This document shows positions 41,841 through 51,320 of a DNA stretch of 64,000 bases, in pieces; position 1 is the stretch's first letter, and each line of letters begins with the position of its first letter. Source of the stretch: Gordonia crocea. Its GTDB lineage: Bacteria > Actinomycetota > Actinomycetes > Mycobacteriales > Mycobacteriaceae. The stretch lies in NCBI RefSeq assembly GCF_009932435.1, contig NZ_BJOU01000001.1:1054001-1118000 (forward strand), in the 5' to 3' direction. A program made the translations under genes and the position numbers. The notes under the pieces were generated by a model. The model saw only the letters and a list, made by a program, of their open reading frames with translations, was not told the origin of the DNA and did not search any database.

Positions 41841-43093
41841 GCGGATTCTCCTTCACAGGGGGTCGCGGCGCGGCGCGAGTGGAACACCCAGCCGCGCAGC
41901 AGGACGAAACGGACGACGGTGGCCGCCAGGTTGGCGAGGACGAGCACGCCGAGCTCCACCGGTCGGGGCGGCTCGCCGAGCAGGTGCAGCAGTGCCAAGG
42001 CCCCGCTGGTCAGGGCCAGCCCGATCCCGAAGACGACGATTCCCTGAGCCTGGTGGCGTGCGACGCCGGCCCGGCCGCGGACCCCGAAGGTGAAGCGCCG
42101 GTTCGCGGCGGTGTTTCCGATCGCGGTCAGCAACAGGGCGGCGAGGTTGGCGGCCTGCGGGCCGAGAGGGGAGCGCAGCGCGAGGAACAGCACCAGGTAG
42201 GCCAGGGTGCTGGCGATCCCGACCGCGGCGAAGGAGACCGTCTGCCGCAACAGCGACGGCGGGCCCGATCGGGCGCCGAACTGGTCGGTCAGGGCGCGAA
42301 TCGGGATGTCCCCGGTCGCAAACCCCTTCGCCAGGCGCGCCACGCCCTTGAGGTCGGCGACCGCGGTCGCGACGATGTCGACGCGGCTGTCCGGGTCGTC
42401 GACCCAGTCGACGGGGACCTCGTGGATCCGCAGTCCGCACCGCTGCGCCAGCACCAGCAACTCGGTGTCGAAGAACCAACCGGTGTCCTCGACGTGGGGC
42501 AGCAAGGCGTCGGCGGCCTCGGCCCGGATCGCCTTGAAGCCGCACTGGGCGTCGGAGAAGCGGGCGGCCAGCGTCGACCGGAGAATGACGTTGTAGCAGC
42601 GCGAGATGATCTCGCGCTTCGGACCGCGCACGACCCTCGCCCCGCGCGTGAGCCGCGATCCGATGGCGATGTCGGAGTGTCCCGATACCAGCGGTGCGAC
42701 GAGGGGGAGCAGTGCGGACAGGTCGGTCGACAAGTCCACGTCCATGTAGGCGAGCACCGGCGCGTCCGATTCCGACCACACCGTGTGCAGTGCCCGGCCA
42801 CGGCCCTTCATCTCGAGTCGGTGGTAGCCGACCTCGGTCAGCTCCCGGGCCAACTCCGCCCCGATGGCCGGTGTCGCGTCGGTGCTGGCGTTGTCGGCGA
42901 TGGTGATCCGGAACGTAAACGGGAACTGCTCCAGCAGGAACCGGTGCAGGTGGCGGACAGAGTGCGCCAGGGTGGCCTGCTCGTTGTAAACCGGCACGAC
43001 GACGTCGAGGACGGGGACGCCTCGCTCGGCAGCGAGACGGGCCGCGTTGGGAAGCGGGGCGGCCCGGCCCGCGGGGTCGATGAGGAGTGTCAT
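41837..43093 (-). CDS. GT2 glycosyltransferase fused to a GtrA-like membrane domain
   Basis: A 418-residue polyprenyl-phosphate hexose synthase type. The GT2 domain has VVVPVYNEQATL, ADNASTDATP, MDVDLSTDL (the D-x-D metal site) and GSRLTRGARVVRGPKREIISR. From about residue 270 a GtrA-like four-helix membrane domain follows (FAAVGIASTLAYLVLFLAL, NRRFTFGVRG). It likely forms and flips a lipid-linked hexose for the GT39 enzyme. ATG 43093 with GATGGGG is used; an in-frame ATG at 43117 is possible. It lies 44 bp after trcS. Confidence 0.86.
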   Translation of the reverse strand: MTLLIDPAGRAAPLPNAARLAAERGVPVLDVVVPVYNEQATLAHSVRHLHRFLLEQFPFTFRITIADNASTDATPAIGAELARELTEVGYHRLEMKGRGRALHTVWSESDAPVLAYMDVDLSTDLSALLPLVAPLVSGHSDIAIGSRLTRGARVVRGPKREIISRCYNVILRSTLAARFSDAQCGFKAIRAEAADALLPHVEDTGWFFDTELLVLAQRCGLRIHEVPVDWVDDPDSRVDIVATAVADLKGVARLAKGFATGDIPIRALTDQFGARSGPPSLLRQTVSFAAVGIASTLAYLVLFLALRSPLGPQAANLAALLLTAIGNTAANRRFTFGVRGRAGVARHQAQGIVVFGIGLALTSGALALLHLLGEPPRPVELGVLVLANLAATVVRFVLLRGWVFHSRRAATPCEGESA

Positions 43094-43137
43094 AACCCCA
43101 TCGTCGGGCCGGCCCATGGGTCCGGCGTTGGTCGCCG

Positions 43138-44619
43138 CTATGCGTTGGCTGTGGATCGGGGGAGCCGCACGACGAACTCGGTGGCCCCCGGCTCGCTGCG
43201 CAACGTGATGGTCCCGTGGTGGGCCCGAACCACCGCGTCGACGATGGACAGGCCCAGTCCGGTCCCGCCGCCGTTGCGTGACCGCGAGCTGTCGCCGCGC
43301 GCAAACCGGGTGAACACCTCGGGGATCAGTGCGCGATCGATTCCGGGCCCGTCGTCGGTGACGGTCAGGACTGCCTGGGGGCCGTCGACCGTGACGGCGA
43401 CGCTGACGACGGTGCCCGGCGGGGTGTGGACCCGGGCATTGGCGAGGAGGTTGACCAACACCTGGTGCAGGCGGGCGCCGTCCCCGGTGACGAGCACCGG
43501 GTCGTCGGGCAGGTCGATTTGCCAGTCGTGGTCGGGGCCGGCCACGTGGGCGTCGCTGACCGCGTCGACGGCGATTTGCGACAGGTCGATCTGCTCTTGG
43601 TCCAGGGGGCGGCCCGAGTCCAGTCGGGCCAGCAGCAGCAGGTCCTCGACGAGGTGGGTCATGCGCCCCGCTTCGGACTCCACCCGGCCCATCGCATGGG
43701 CGACCTGCTCGGGCACCTCGTCGCGGTGGCGGTGGGCCAGCTCGGTGTAGCCGCGAATGGCCGCCAGCGGGGTCCGCAGTTCATGACTGGCGTCGGCGAC
43801 GAACTGGCGCACCCGGGTCTCGCTGGCCTGGCGGGTGGACAGGGCGGTACCGATGTGGTCGAGCATCCGGTTGAGCGCCGACCCCATTTGGCCGACCTCG
43901 GTGTTGGGGTCGGCGTTGGACTCCGGCACGCGGACCGGAAGGGCCACCTCGCCGCGGTCCAGCGGCAGGTTGGCGACCTCGCGGGCCGTCGCGGCGACGC
44001 GCGTCAGCGGGGCCAGGGCGCGGCGGGTGATGGCGATGCCGAGGGTGGTCGCCGCGACCAGGGCGGCGAGCGTCACGACGACCATGGTCACCAGCACCCG
44101 CCACATGGTGGAGTTCACCCCGGACAGCGGCAGGCCGGCGATGATGGTCTCGCCCTGTCGGTTCACCTCCGCGGCGATGCGGTAGGAGCCCTTGCCGTCG
44201 AGGTCGGTGCTGAGCGGCGCCGCGCCGGGGACCGCCTCTTTCAGTTGGTCGCGCGCACGGTCGGTGACCGCGACGCGGGATCCGTCGGTGGCCAGCGCAC
44301 CCGCGGTGACGCTGCCGTCGGCGCGGACCACCATCGTGACCAGACCGCTGGGCTGGCCGGGGGCGTCGAGGAACTCCGGCCCCGGGCCGGGGCGCTGTCG
44401 ACGGGGCCGGTTGGGCCGGTCGGGCGGCGGGTGGTCGGACATGACCATCGAACGGTGCACGGCCTCGCGGACGGTGGTGTCGAGTTGGCCGACCAGGTAG
44501 TGGCGCAGGGCGATCTCGGTGGTGATCCCGACGCCGACGCAGACGAGCATCAGCATGATCACCTGCCCCACCATCAGGCGGGTGCGCAGCGACCAGGTGT
44601 TCGGGGACAGGAGGCGCAT
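43138..44619 (-). CDS. trcS: sensor histidine kinase TrcS
   Basis: A 493-residue kinase. Helix 1 (LMVGQVIMLMLVCVGVGITTEIAL) and helix 2 (VLVTMVVVTLAALVAATTLGIAI) enclose a sensor loop with a proline-arginine insertion (PPPDRPNRPRRQRPGPGP). HAMP, H-box DASHELRTPLAAIRGYTEL, N-box NLLANARVHT, G-boxes DDGPGID and GGTGLGLSIV are intact. It follows trcR by four bases in the same direction. In M. tuberculosis TrcRS (Rv1032c-Rv1033c) is known biochemically, but its signal is not settled. Confidence 0.9.
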   Translation of the reverse strand: MRLLSPNTWSLRTRLMVGQVIMLMLVCVGVGITTEIALRHYLVGQLDTTVREAVHRSMVMSDHPPPDRPNRPRRQRPGPGPEFLDAPGQPSGLVTMVVRADGSVTAGALATDGSRVAVTDRARDQLKEAVPGAAPLSTDLDGKGSYRIAAEVNRQGETIIAGLPLSGVNSTMWRVLVTMVVVTLAALVAATTLGIAITRRALAPLTRVAATAREVANLPLDRGEVALPVRVPESNADPNTEVGQMGSALNRMLDHIGTALSTRQASETRVRQFVADASHELRTPLAAIRGYTELAHRHRDEVPEQVAHAMGRVESEAGRMTHLVEDLLLLARLDSGRPLDQEQIDLSQIAVDAVSDAHVAGPDHDWQIDLPDDPVLVTGDGARLHQVLVNLLANARVHTPPGTVVSVAVTVDGPQAVLTVTDDGPGIDRALIPEVFTRFARGDSSRSRNGGGTGLGLSIVDAVVRAHHGTITLRSEPGATEFVVRLPRSTANA

Positions 44620-44623
44620 CGGA

Positions 44624-45352
44624 TCAGCCGGCGGGCTTGAGGACGTAGCCGGCGCCGCGCAGCGTGTGGATCATCGGATCGCGGCCGTTGTCGATCTTCT
44701 TGCGCAGGTAGGAGATGTAGAGCTCGACGATGTTGGAGCGGCCGCCGAAGTCGTAGTCCCACACGCGGTCGAGGATCTGGGCCTTGGACAGCACACGCTT
44801 GGGGTTGCGCATGAGGAACCGGAGCAGGTCGTATTCGGTCGAGGTCAGGGTGATCGGCTCGCCGGCGCGGGTCACCTCGTGGCTGTCCTCATCGAGCACC
44901 AGGTCGCCGACGACGAGTTGGGAATCGGCTTCCCCGGTCGTGATCCCCGCGCGGCGCAACAGGGCGCGCAACCGCAGGACCACCTCCTCGATGCTGAACG
45001 GTTTGGTCACGTAGTCGTCGCCGCCGGCGGTGAGCCCGGCGATGCGGTCCTCCACCGAGTCCTTGGCGGTCAGCAACAGGACCGGCAGACTGGGATTGAG
45101 TTCGCGCAACCGCAGCAGCACGTCGAGCCCGCTCATGTCGGGCAGCATGACGTCGAGGACGACGACGTCGGGCCGGTTGTCGCGGGCGGCGGCCAGGGCC
45201 GCGGCACCGTCGCCGGCGGTGGACACCGTCCACCCCTCGTAGCGCAGTGCCATCGACACCATCTCGGCCAGGACGGGCTCGTCGTCGACCACCAGCGCGT
45301 TGATCGGCGTCCCGTCGGCGCGCTGCATCACGACTCGGTTCGGTGCACTCAC
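44624..45352 (-). CDS. trcR: response regulator TrcR (OmpR family)
   Basis: A 242-residue regulator. It starts MSAPNRVVMQRADGTPINALVVDDEPVLAEM, broken here into the unusual N-terminal extension and the receiver; the phospho-Asp is in VVLDVMLPDMSG, and the C-terminal winged helix includes LTSTEYDLLRFLMRNPKRVLS and IHTLRGAGYVLKP. The sequence matches TrcR closely, including the N-terminal extension. GTG start. Gene order is irtA-irtB-trcR-trcS-GT2-GT39, all leftward. Confidence 0.92.
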   Translation of the reverse strand: MSAPNRVVMQRADGTPINALVVDDEPVLAEMVSMALRYEGWTVSTAGDGAAALAAARDNRPDVVVLDVMLPDMSGLDVLLRLRELNPSLPVLLLTAKDSVEDRIAGLTAGGDDYVTKPFSIEEVVLRLRALLRRAGITTGEADSQLVVGDLVLDEDSHEVTRAGEPITLTSTEYDLLRFLMRNPKRVLSKAQILDRVWDYDFGGRSNIVELYISYLRKKIDNGRDPMIHTLRGAGYVLKPAG

Positions 45353-45429
45353 GGCACCCAGTATCGCCGCTGCCGATGGGTGGAGCCTAGGCCTTTCCTA
45401 TGCGCCGGCTGTGAGCCGCGAGTCGACGC

Positions 45430-47169
45430 TCAGACGACCTCGGTGAGTTTCCACCCCGCGCCGGCGTCCTGGTGGGCCCAGAACTGGGCGAAGACGCCGT
45501 CGCGCTCGAGCAACTCGTCGGGGGTCCCGGTTTCCACGACGCGACCCCGGTCGACGACGACGACGCGGTCGGCGCGTCGGATGCCGGCCCGGCGGTGCGC
45601 GACGATGACGCGGGTGCGCGGCCGGTCATCCGCGGACAAGGCGTCGACGATCGCCCGTTCGTTCTCGTTGTCCAATGCGCTGGTCGCCTCGTCGATCAGC
45701 AGGATCGGCGCCGGTTTGACCAGGGCGCGGGCGATGCTGATCCGCTGGCGCTCGCCGCCGGACAGGACCGATCCGCCCTCGCCGACCTGCGCGGCCGCAC
45801 CGTCGGGCAGGCGGTCGGTGATCTCGTCGACGCGGGCCAGGGCGGCCGCGCGCGTGAGCCGGGCCGGTGGTGCGGTGGGATCGCCGGCGGCGATGTTCTG
45901 CTCGATCGTCCCGCCCATCAGGTAGGGCTCTTGGAAGACGACGCTGGTCAGCGCGCGGCGCGTCGGCAGGTCGAAGGCGGCCGCGTCGACCCCGTCGATG
46001 AGGATCTGCCCGGCGGTCGGCTCGTGCAACCCGGCGATCAGCGACAGGATGGTCGACTTGCCCGACCCCGACGGCCCGATGATCGCCGTCGCGGTACCCG
46101 GCTCCAGGGTGAGGTCGAGCCCGTCGAGGACGGGGTGCTCGGGGTCGTCGTAGTCGAAACTGACGCCGCGGAACTCGATCCGGGGCGCCTGCTGCGGCAC
46201 CGTGGCGACCTCGCCGGCGCCGACCGTCGGCGCACCGAGGACCCGGCCGATCCGCCGCAGCGTGAGGCGGGTGGCCTCCAGGCCGCCGGCCAGCTCGCCG
46301 AGGATGGTGAACGGCTCCAGGTAGCGCACCACCACGACGAGCAGCGCGACGGCCTGCGCCGGGGAGATCGTGTCGTTGACCATCAACCAGGCGGCGGTGC
46401 CGGCCAGGGTGAATAGGGCGATCTGGCTGGCCAGGCTGAACAGGACCTGGCCCGGGATTTGCATGAGCAGCAGCTTCATGATGGCCGAGTGCTGGCGGTC
46501 GATCGCGTCGCCGGCCAGGCTGCGCTCGGGCTCGACCCGGCGTGCCACGCGCAGTGCACTCTGGGTGCGGGCGAACTCGACGACGCGCTCACTCAGGTTG
46601 GCGTTGGCCTCGTTGGCGGCGCGGTCGGCCCGCTGGGAGATCGCGCCGGTGCCCCACAGGGCCCCCAGCAGCAGCGGCACCCCGATCAGCGCGACCACGC
46701 CGAGTTGCCAGGCGACGCCGAACAGGGCGAGGGCGATCGCGACCGGCAGCAGGATGGCACCGGTGACCGGGACCACCAGGTAGACGATGACGCCGACCAG
46801 GTCGGGGCCGGTGGCGGCGACCGCCTGACGCGCATCGGTGGTGGTGTCGGGGCCGAACCAGGTGAAGCGGATCCGCGACAGCCGGTTGGAGACGTCGCGC
46901 TGCGCGTGGTGCAGGGTGCCGAAGCCGAGGGTGAACCCGATCTTGGCGGTGTACCAGTCGGCGACCCACCCGATCACGGTGGCGGCGGTGAGCGCCCCCA
47001 GCCAGCGGACGGCGGCGCCGTGCTCGCCGTCGACGAGGGCGGTGATCAGGGGGACCAGGATCACGACCGCCGCCGCGCGCGCGATGACCGACAGAATCGA
47101 CGTCGCGGTGAAGCGGAGGACACTTCCCCGGCTGTTCGGGGGGAGTAGGGCCAACAGCGTCGTGAGCAT
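45430..47169 (-). CDS. irtB: siderophore importer subunit IrtB
   Basis: A 579-residue half-transporter with six membrane helices in the first 320 residues, then an ATPase: Walker A GPSGSGKS, signature LSGGERQ, Walker B ILLIDEA, D-loop SALD and switch His in VAHRRAG. With IrtA it forms the heterodimer that imports ferric carboxymycobactin-type siderophores across the inner membrane despite the exporter-like fold. The ATG overlaps the irtA stop by one base (TAATG), so they are strictly coupled. Downstream is trcR after 77 bp. Confidence 0.9.
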   Translation of the reverse strand: MLTTLLALLPPNSRGSVLRFTATSILSVIARAAAVVILVPLITALVDGEHGAAVRWLGALTAATVIGWVADWYTAKIGFTLGFGTLHHAQRDVSNRLSRIRFTWFGPDTTTDARQAVAATGPDLVGVIVYLVVPVTGAILLPVAIALALFGVAWQLGVVALIGVPLLLGALWGTGAISQRADRAANEANANLSERVVEFARTQSALRVARRVEPERSLAGDAIDRQHSAIMKLLLMQIPGQVLFSLASQIALFTLAGTAAWLMVNDTISPAQAVALLVVVVRYLEPFTILGELAGGLEATRLTLRRIGRVLGAPTVGAGEVATVPQQAPRIEFRGVSFDYDDPEHPVLDGLDLTLEPGTATAIIGPSGSGKSTILSLIAGLHEPTAGQILIDGVDAAAFDLPTRRALTSVVFQEPYLMGGTIEQNIAAGDPTAPPARLTRAAALARVDEITDRLPDGAAAQVGEGGSVLSGGERQRISIARALVKPAPILLIDEATSALDNENERAIVDALSADDRPRTRVIVAHRRAGIRRADRVVVVDRGRVVETGTPDELLERDGVFAQFWAHQDAGAGWKLTEVV

Positions 47170-49724
47170 TACTTGACTCCTGCCTTGTGACCCGCTGATT
47201 CCCAGAGGTCGCGATATCTTCCGCCGCCGGCGAGCAACTCGTCGTGGGTCCCGGTCTCGACGACCCGCCCGCCGTCGAGGACGACGATGGCGTCGGCGTC
47301 GGTGATCGTGTGCAGGCGGTGCGCGATGACCAGCACGGTCCGATCGGCGGCCAGACGGCTCAACGACTGCTGCACGAGGTATTCCGACTCCGGGTCGGCG
47401 AAGGCGGTGGCCTCGTCGAGCACCAGGATCGGCGCGTCGGCGAGGATGGCCCGGGCGATGGTGAGGCGCTGGCGCTCTCCGCCGGACAGGGCCGCGTCGG
47501 CGCCGAGCACGGTGTCGTAGCCGTGGGGGAGTCGCTCGATCCGCTCGTGGATGTTGGCCGCCCGAGCGGCGTTCTCGATCTGCTCGGGCGTCGCGTCGGG
47601 TACCGCGAGCGCGATGTTCTCCGCGACGGTGCCGGCCACGAGTTGGGACTGCTGCAGGACATAACCCAGGTGCCGGTAGAGGTCGTCGGTGGGCATCGAC
47701 CGGATGTCGGCCCCGCCGATGCGGATGGCGCCGGCGTCGACGTCGTGGAACCGGGCCAACAGGGCGGCCAGGGTCGTCTTCCCGGATCCGGACGGCCCGA
47801 CGAGGGCGGTGACCGTTCCCGGCCGCAGCGTCAGCGACACATCCTGCAGGACGGGGATGTCGCGGCGGTAACCGAAGGTCACCCCGTCGAAGACGACCTC
47901 GGCACCCGCGGGTGCGGTGTCGTCGTCGAGCTCGGCGAGTTCGGGTTCTTCCAGGACGTCCTGGATGTCGCGCGCCGCGACGGTTCCGGCGCGGATGCCG
48001 GACAGGCCGTACCCGATGCCGAGGAGGCGGGCGCCGAAGGTGGTCCCGAGGAACAGGAACGGGAGCAGTCCGGCGACGTCGGTGCGGCCGGACACGACGA
48101 ACCAGGTGCCGACGGCGGCGATCAACCACAGGAAGGTCGTGGGCCGGGTGACGAGGTCCATGACGGTCTTGGCCTTGATGAACGGGCGCTGCCAGCCGTC
48201 GAGGAAGCTGATGTAGGCGTCGAGGTTGCGTCGGAAACTCGACGCCATCTCGCCGCCGAACACCCGGATGACCGGCTGCGCGTCGAGGTACCCGGCCGCC
48301 TCGCCGTTCATCCGCTCCACCCAGGACTGCGCCTGCGGGATCTTGGACCCGGACTGGGCCATCATCCGCCACATCGTGACGATGTAGGTCAGCACCGGGA
48401 TGAACAGGAACAGGGCGATCCGCCAGTCGCAGACGAAGAGGTAGACGAGGACCGCGACCGGGGCGACCACGGCGGCGACCGCGTCGACGATCGCGTGGGT
48501 GACCAGATAGTGCAGCGACAAGGTGTTATCGGTGACCAGCGACTTGATCGAACCCGAGTTGCGGGCGGTGAACCAGCCCAGCGGCAGGCGGGCGAGCTTG
48601 CCGATCAGACGTCGGCGCAGGTCGCGGGAGAAGCGGGCGTCGACGCTGTGCAACCACAGCATCAGCGCCGCCTCGAGGGCCAGGCTGACGCCGAGCAGCA
48701 CCAGTGCGAGGATCCCGATCGACCACAGCTGGTCTTCGGGGGCGTCGGTGAGGAGTCGGCGGCCCAGTTCGACGAGCAGGACGTAGGGCGCCAGCTGGAG
48801 CAGCGTCACCACGGCCTGGAGCACCCCGGCGACGATGAGCGTGCGCTTGAGCGGGGCGAGCAACCGCCCGGCGCCGGCGGCGCGCCACTGTCCCTGCACC
48901 GCGGTCGGTGTGGTGGAGGCGGCCGCGACGATCTCCGGTTCGATCGTCTCGACCTGAGCGGCGGCCAGCGCCTCGAGTTCGGCGGGGTCGCGCTCCTTGC
49001 CCATCGCCTTGCCCTGGGCCCAGTAGGCCTGGACGTGCAGCTCGGCGCGGGGGAAGCCGAATTCCTTGAAGCGTTTGCGCAGTTCCTTCAGCGACCCGGT
49101 CTCGGGGCAGGCCCAGGCCTTCCAGTTGGACCAGTCGCGGTCCTCCAGGGCCGCCGCCAGCGATTCGACGTCCACCCGCGGAACCCAGTGCACGCGCATG
49201 CGCGGGTGGCGCGCCAGCGGCAGGTCGCGGTCGAGACCGTCGTGCTGTTCGAGGTAGAGCTCGACGGGGATGTCGTCGGGGATGGTCTCGACGACGGAGT
49301 TGAGCGCCGGCAGCGAGGCGGAATCACCGATCAGCAGGTAGCCCGACGGCCGGTTCTCGTCGGGGACCTCGAACGGGACGGCACTCATCCACATGATCGC
49401 CAGCTCATCGCCGGGCTGGGCCGCCGAGGCCCACTGCGACGCCGGTCCGGCCGGCTCGTGGAGGACGAAGTCCATGGTGAACTCGCCGGCGTCGGCGTCG
49501 GTCGAGGAGAAGGTGTAGGCGCGCTGGAACTCTTTGCCCTTGCCGTCGGGGAACCAGCCGCGCACGAAGGCGGTGGGGAAGCCCTCGGCCTCGTCGAACA
49601 GGGTGGACGAGTGGAAGGAGATCCGCCGGCAGTGCGGCGTCAGGTCGTGGACCGCGGTGACGGTCGCGGTGTGGTCGTTGGCGCCGAATGCGCGCATGAG
49701 CGCACCGTTGAACCCGCGTGACAT
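47169..49724 (-). CDS. irtA: siderophore importer subunit IrtA with SIP reductase domain
   Basis: An 851-residue protein. Residues 1-270 are a siderophore-interaction (SIP) FAD-binding domain with RAYTFSS, the FAD pocket, and [12 protein letters not shown] for NADPH. Six membrane helices (about 300-590) follow and then an ATPase with [23 protein letters not shown] and VIAHRLH. The fused reductase releases iron from the siderophore on the cytosolic side. Length equals mycobacterial IrtA. ATG with GAGGGGG upstream is chosen over further in-frame codons. An IdeR-type box lies 22 bp upstream. Siderophore synthesis genes are not in this window. Confidence 0.92.
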   Translation of the reverse strand: MSRGFNGALMRAFGANDHTATVTAVHDLTPHCRRISFHSSTLFDEAEGFPTAFVRGWFPDGKGKEFQRAYTFSSTDADAGEFTMDFVLHEPAGPASQWASAAQPGDELAIMWMSAVPFEVPDENRPSGYLLIGDSASLPALNSVVETIPDDIPVELYLEQHDGLDRDLPLARHPRMRVHWVPRVDVESLAAALEDRDWSNWKAWACPETGSLKELRKRFKEFGFPRAELHVQAYWAQGKAMGKERDPAELEALAAAQVETIEPEIVAAASTTPTAVQGQWRAAGAGRLLAPLKRTLIVAGVLQAVVTLLQLAPYVLLVELGRRLLTDAPEDQLWSIGILALVLLGVSLALEAALMLWLHSVDARFSRDLRRRLIGKLARLPLGWFTARNSGSIKSLVTDNTLSLHYLVTHAIVDAVAAVVAPVAVLVYLFVCDWRIALFLFIPVLTYIVTMWRMMAQSGSKIPQAQSWVERMNGEAAGYLDAQPVIRVFGGEMASSFRRNLDAYISFLDGWQRPFIKAKTVMDLVTRPTTFLWLIAAVGTWFVVSGRTDVAGLLPFLFLGTTFGARLLGIGYGLSGIRAGTVAARDIQDVLEEPELAELDDDTAPAGAEVVFDGVTFGYRRDIPVLQDVSLTLRPGTVTALVGPSGSGKTTLAALLARFHDVDAGAIRIGGADIRSMPTDDLYRHLGYVLQQSQLVAGTVAENIALAVPDATPEQIENAARAANIHERIERLPHGYDTVLGADAALSGGERQRLTIARAILADAPILVLDEATAFADPESEYLVQQSLSRLAADRTVLVIAHRLHTITDADAIVVLDGGRVVETGTHDELLAGGGRYRDLWESAGHKAGVK

Positions 49725-49745
49725 GGAGACCCCCTCGGAAAACGC

Positions 49746-49764
49746 TTTGGTAAGCATGACCTTA
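49746..49764 (-). promoter_or_regulatory. IdeR/DtxR-type iron box
   Basis: Read on the minus strand TAAGGTCATGCTTACCAAA agrees at 14 of 19 positions with TTAGGTTAGGCTAACCTAA and keeps the AGGT...ACC core. It lies 22 bp before the irtA start, so iron-loaded IdeR would shut off irtAB. Confidence 0.7.
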
Positions 49765-49838
49765 GTTGGCTGGGCTGAGGGCTGCCAATGGAGGAGGTCA
49801 CACCGGGCGATACCCCGGTGCGGAGCCGGTGGGGTCGG

Positions 49839-49844
49839 TACGTT
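49839..49844 (+). promoter_or_regulatory. -10 box of leaderless carboxylesterase transcript
   Basis: TACGTT, six bases, then ATG at 49851; no ribosome binding site. Confidence 0.5.
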
Positions 49845-49850
49845 GAGACC

Positions 49851-51272
49851 ATGGCCGACATCGATCACGCACCGACCGTCCGGACCGCTTCGGGGGTGGT
49901 GCGCGGCACCGCCGGTGACGGCGCCGCACAGTTCCTCGGGATCCCGTACGCGGCCGCGCCGAGCGGGCCGGCGGCCTTCGCCGCGCCCCAGCCGGTGGCA
50001 CCGTGGGACGGAATCCGCGACGCGGTCGACTACGGCCCGACGGCGCCGCAGACTCCCTATCCCGCGCCGATCGCGGCGTTGTTCGACAACGTCATCGAGC
50101 GCGGCGATGACTACCTGAACCTCAACGTGTGGACGCCGGACCCGTCGTCGTCGGGGCTGCCGGTCATGGTGTGGATCCACGGCGGCGCCTTCACCCGCGG
50201 ATCGAACCGGCTGGCGATCTACTCCGGGGCGGCCTTTGCCCGCGACGGCGTCGTCTTCGTCGGGATCAACTACCGGCTGGGGGTGCCAGGATTCGCCTCG
50301 GTGGCCGGTGCACCCGAGAACCGCGGCCTGCTCGACCAGATCGCCGCGTTGCGATGGGTGCAGGACAACATCGCGGCATTCGGCGGCGATCCGGGCAACG
50401 TCACCGTCGTCGGGGAGTCGGCCGGGGCGATGAGCGTCGCATCGCTGCTGTCCTCACCGGTGGCGCGGGGATTGTTCCACCGCGCAATCATGCAGAGCGG
50501 CAACGCTTCTGCGGCGGTGGCCGTCGAGGATGCGCGCAAGGTGACCGCGCGCGTGGCCGGGCTGCTCGGGGTCGATGCCGATGCGGCCGGCCTGGGGTCG
50601 GTGTCGGATTCGCTGCTCCTCAAGGCGCAGACCGACATGTCCCTGGAGTTGATGCTCAACCCGGATCCGGCGGTCTTCGGGGCGACGGTCGTCGGTGCGG
50701 GGCTGGGGATCATGTCGACGATGCCCGTCGTCGACGGGGAGGTGCTGCCGAACCTGCCGATCGCCTCGATCGCGGCGGGGGCGGGCAGCGGGGTTCCGCT
50801 GATCGCCGGGTGGAACGCCGATGAGTTCCGGTTCTTCCTCGTCCCCACCGGCGTCGCGGCGGGGGTGACCGAGGAGGCGGCGCGCGCGATGGTGCGCGGA
50901 TACGACGGGGCGACGGCGGCGCTGGACGAGCACCTCGCCGCCGGCACCGCGCCCGGTGACGCCCTGTGCATGGTGCTCACCGATGTGGCCTTCCACGAGC
51001 CGGCGGTCCGGCTGGCACAGTTGCGCCCGGATGGTCAGACGAGGCTGTACGAGTTCGGCGTACCCAGTTCGGTGGCCGGCATCGGTGCCGGGCACGCCGT
51101 CGAGTTGCCGTATGTGTTCGACCAGCTGGCGCACGCCGAACGGCTCACCGGGCCGGATGCGCCGCAGGCCGTCGCCGACGCCATGCACCGGGCCTGGGTC
51201 GCCTTCGCGACCACCGGCGACCCGGGATGGGATCCGTATGCGCAGAATCACGTGGTGCAGCGGTTCGACTGA
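49851..51272 (+). CDS. type-B carboxylesterase
   Basis: A 473-residue alpha/beta hydrolase. The oxyanion motif HGGAF, the nucleophile Ser in GESAGAMS, an acidic residue in the region of [13 protein letters not shown], and the catalytic His in [12 protein letters not shown] give a complete triad. Such enzymes hydrolyse esters of short or medium acids. No signal peptide is visible. Leaderless start; an in-frame ATG at 49788 is less likely. The stop codon overlaps the first base pairs of a 21-bp repeat array. It is divergent from irtA. Confidence 0.88.
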   Translation: MADIDHAPTVRTASGVVRGTAGDGAAQFLGIPYAAAPSGPAAFAAPQPVAPWDGIRDAVDYGPTAPQTPYPAPIAALFDNVIERGDDYLNLNVWTPDPSSSGLPVMVWIHGGAFTRGSNRLAIYSGAAFARDGVVFVGINYRLGVPGFASVAGAPENRGLLDQIAALRWVQDNIAAFGGDPGNVTVVGESAGAMSVASLLSSPVARGLFHRAIMQSGNASAAVAVEDARKVTARVAGLLGVDADAAGLGSVSDSLLLKAQTDMSLELMLNPDPAVFGATVVGAGLGIMSTMPVVDGEVLPNLPIASIAAGAGSGVPLIAGWNADEFRFFLVPTGVAAGVTEEAARAMVRGYDGATAALDEHLAAGTAPGDALCMVLTDVAFHEPAVRLAQLRPDGQTRLYEFGVPSSVAGIGAGHAVELPYVFDQLAHAERLTGPDAPQAVADAMHRAWVAFATTGDPGWDPYAQNHVVQRFD

Positions 51273-51312
51273 GGGCCCAGTCGGCGGGAAACAGGGCCCA
51301 GTCGGCGAGATT
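51271..51312 (-). repeat. 21-bp repeat array, locus C, left half
   Basis: Two units (GAGGGCCCAGTCGGCGGGAAA and CAGGGCCCAGTCGGCGAGATT, each 21 bp) starting inside the carboxylesterase TGA. The array goes on after the IS30 element. Confidence 0.92.
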
Positions 51313-51320
51313 GAGGGGGC

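Noticed and set aside
47169..48372. Fusion of irtB with an upstream frame into a 980-residue protein
   Set aside because: The upstream part is a shadow of irtA; IrtB starts at the TAATG junction.
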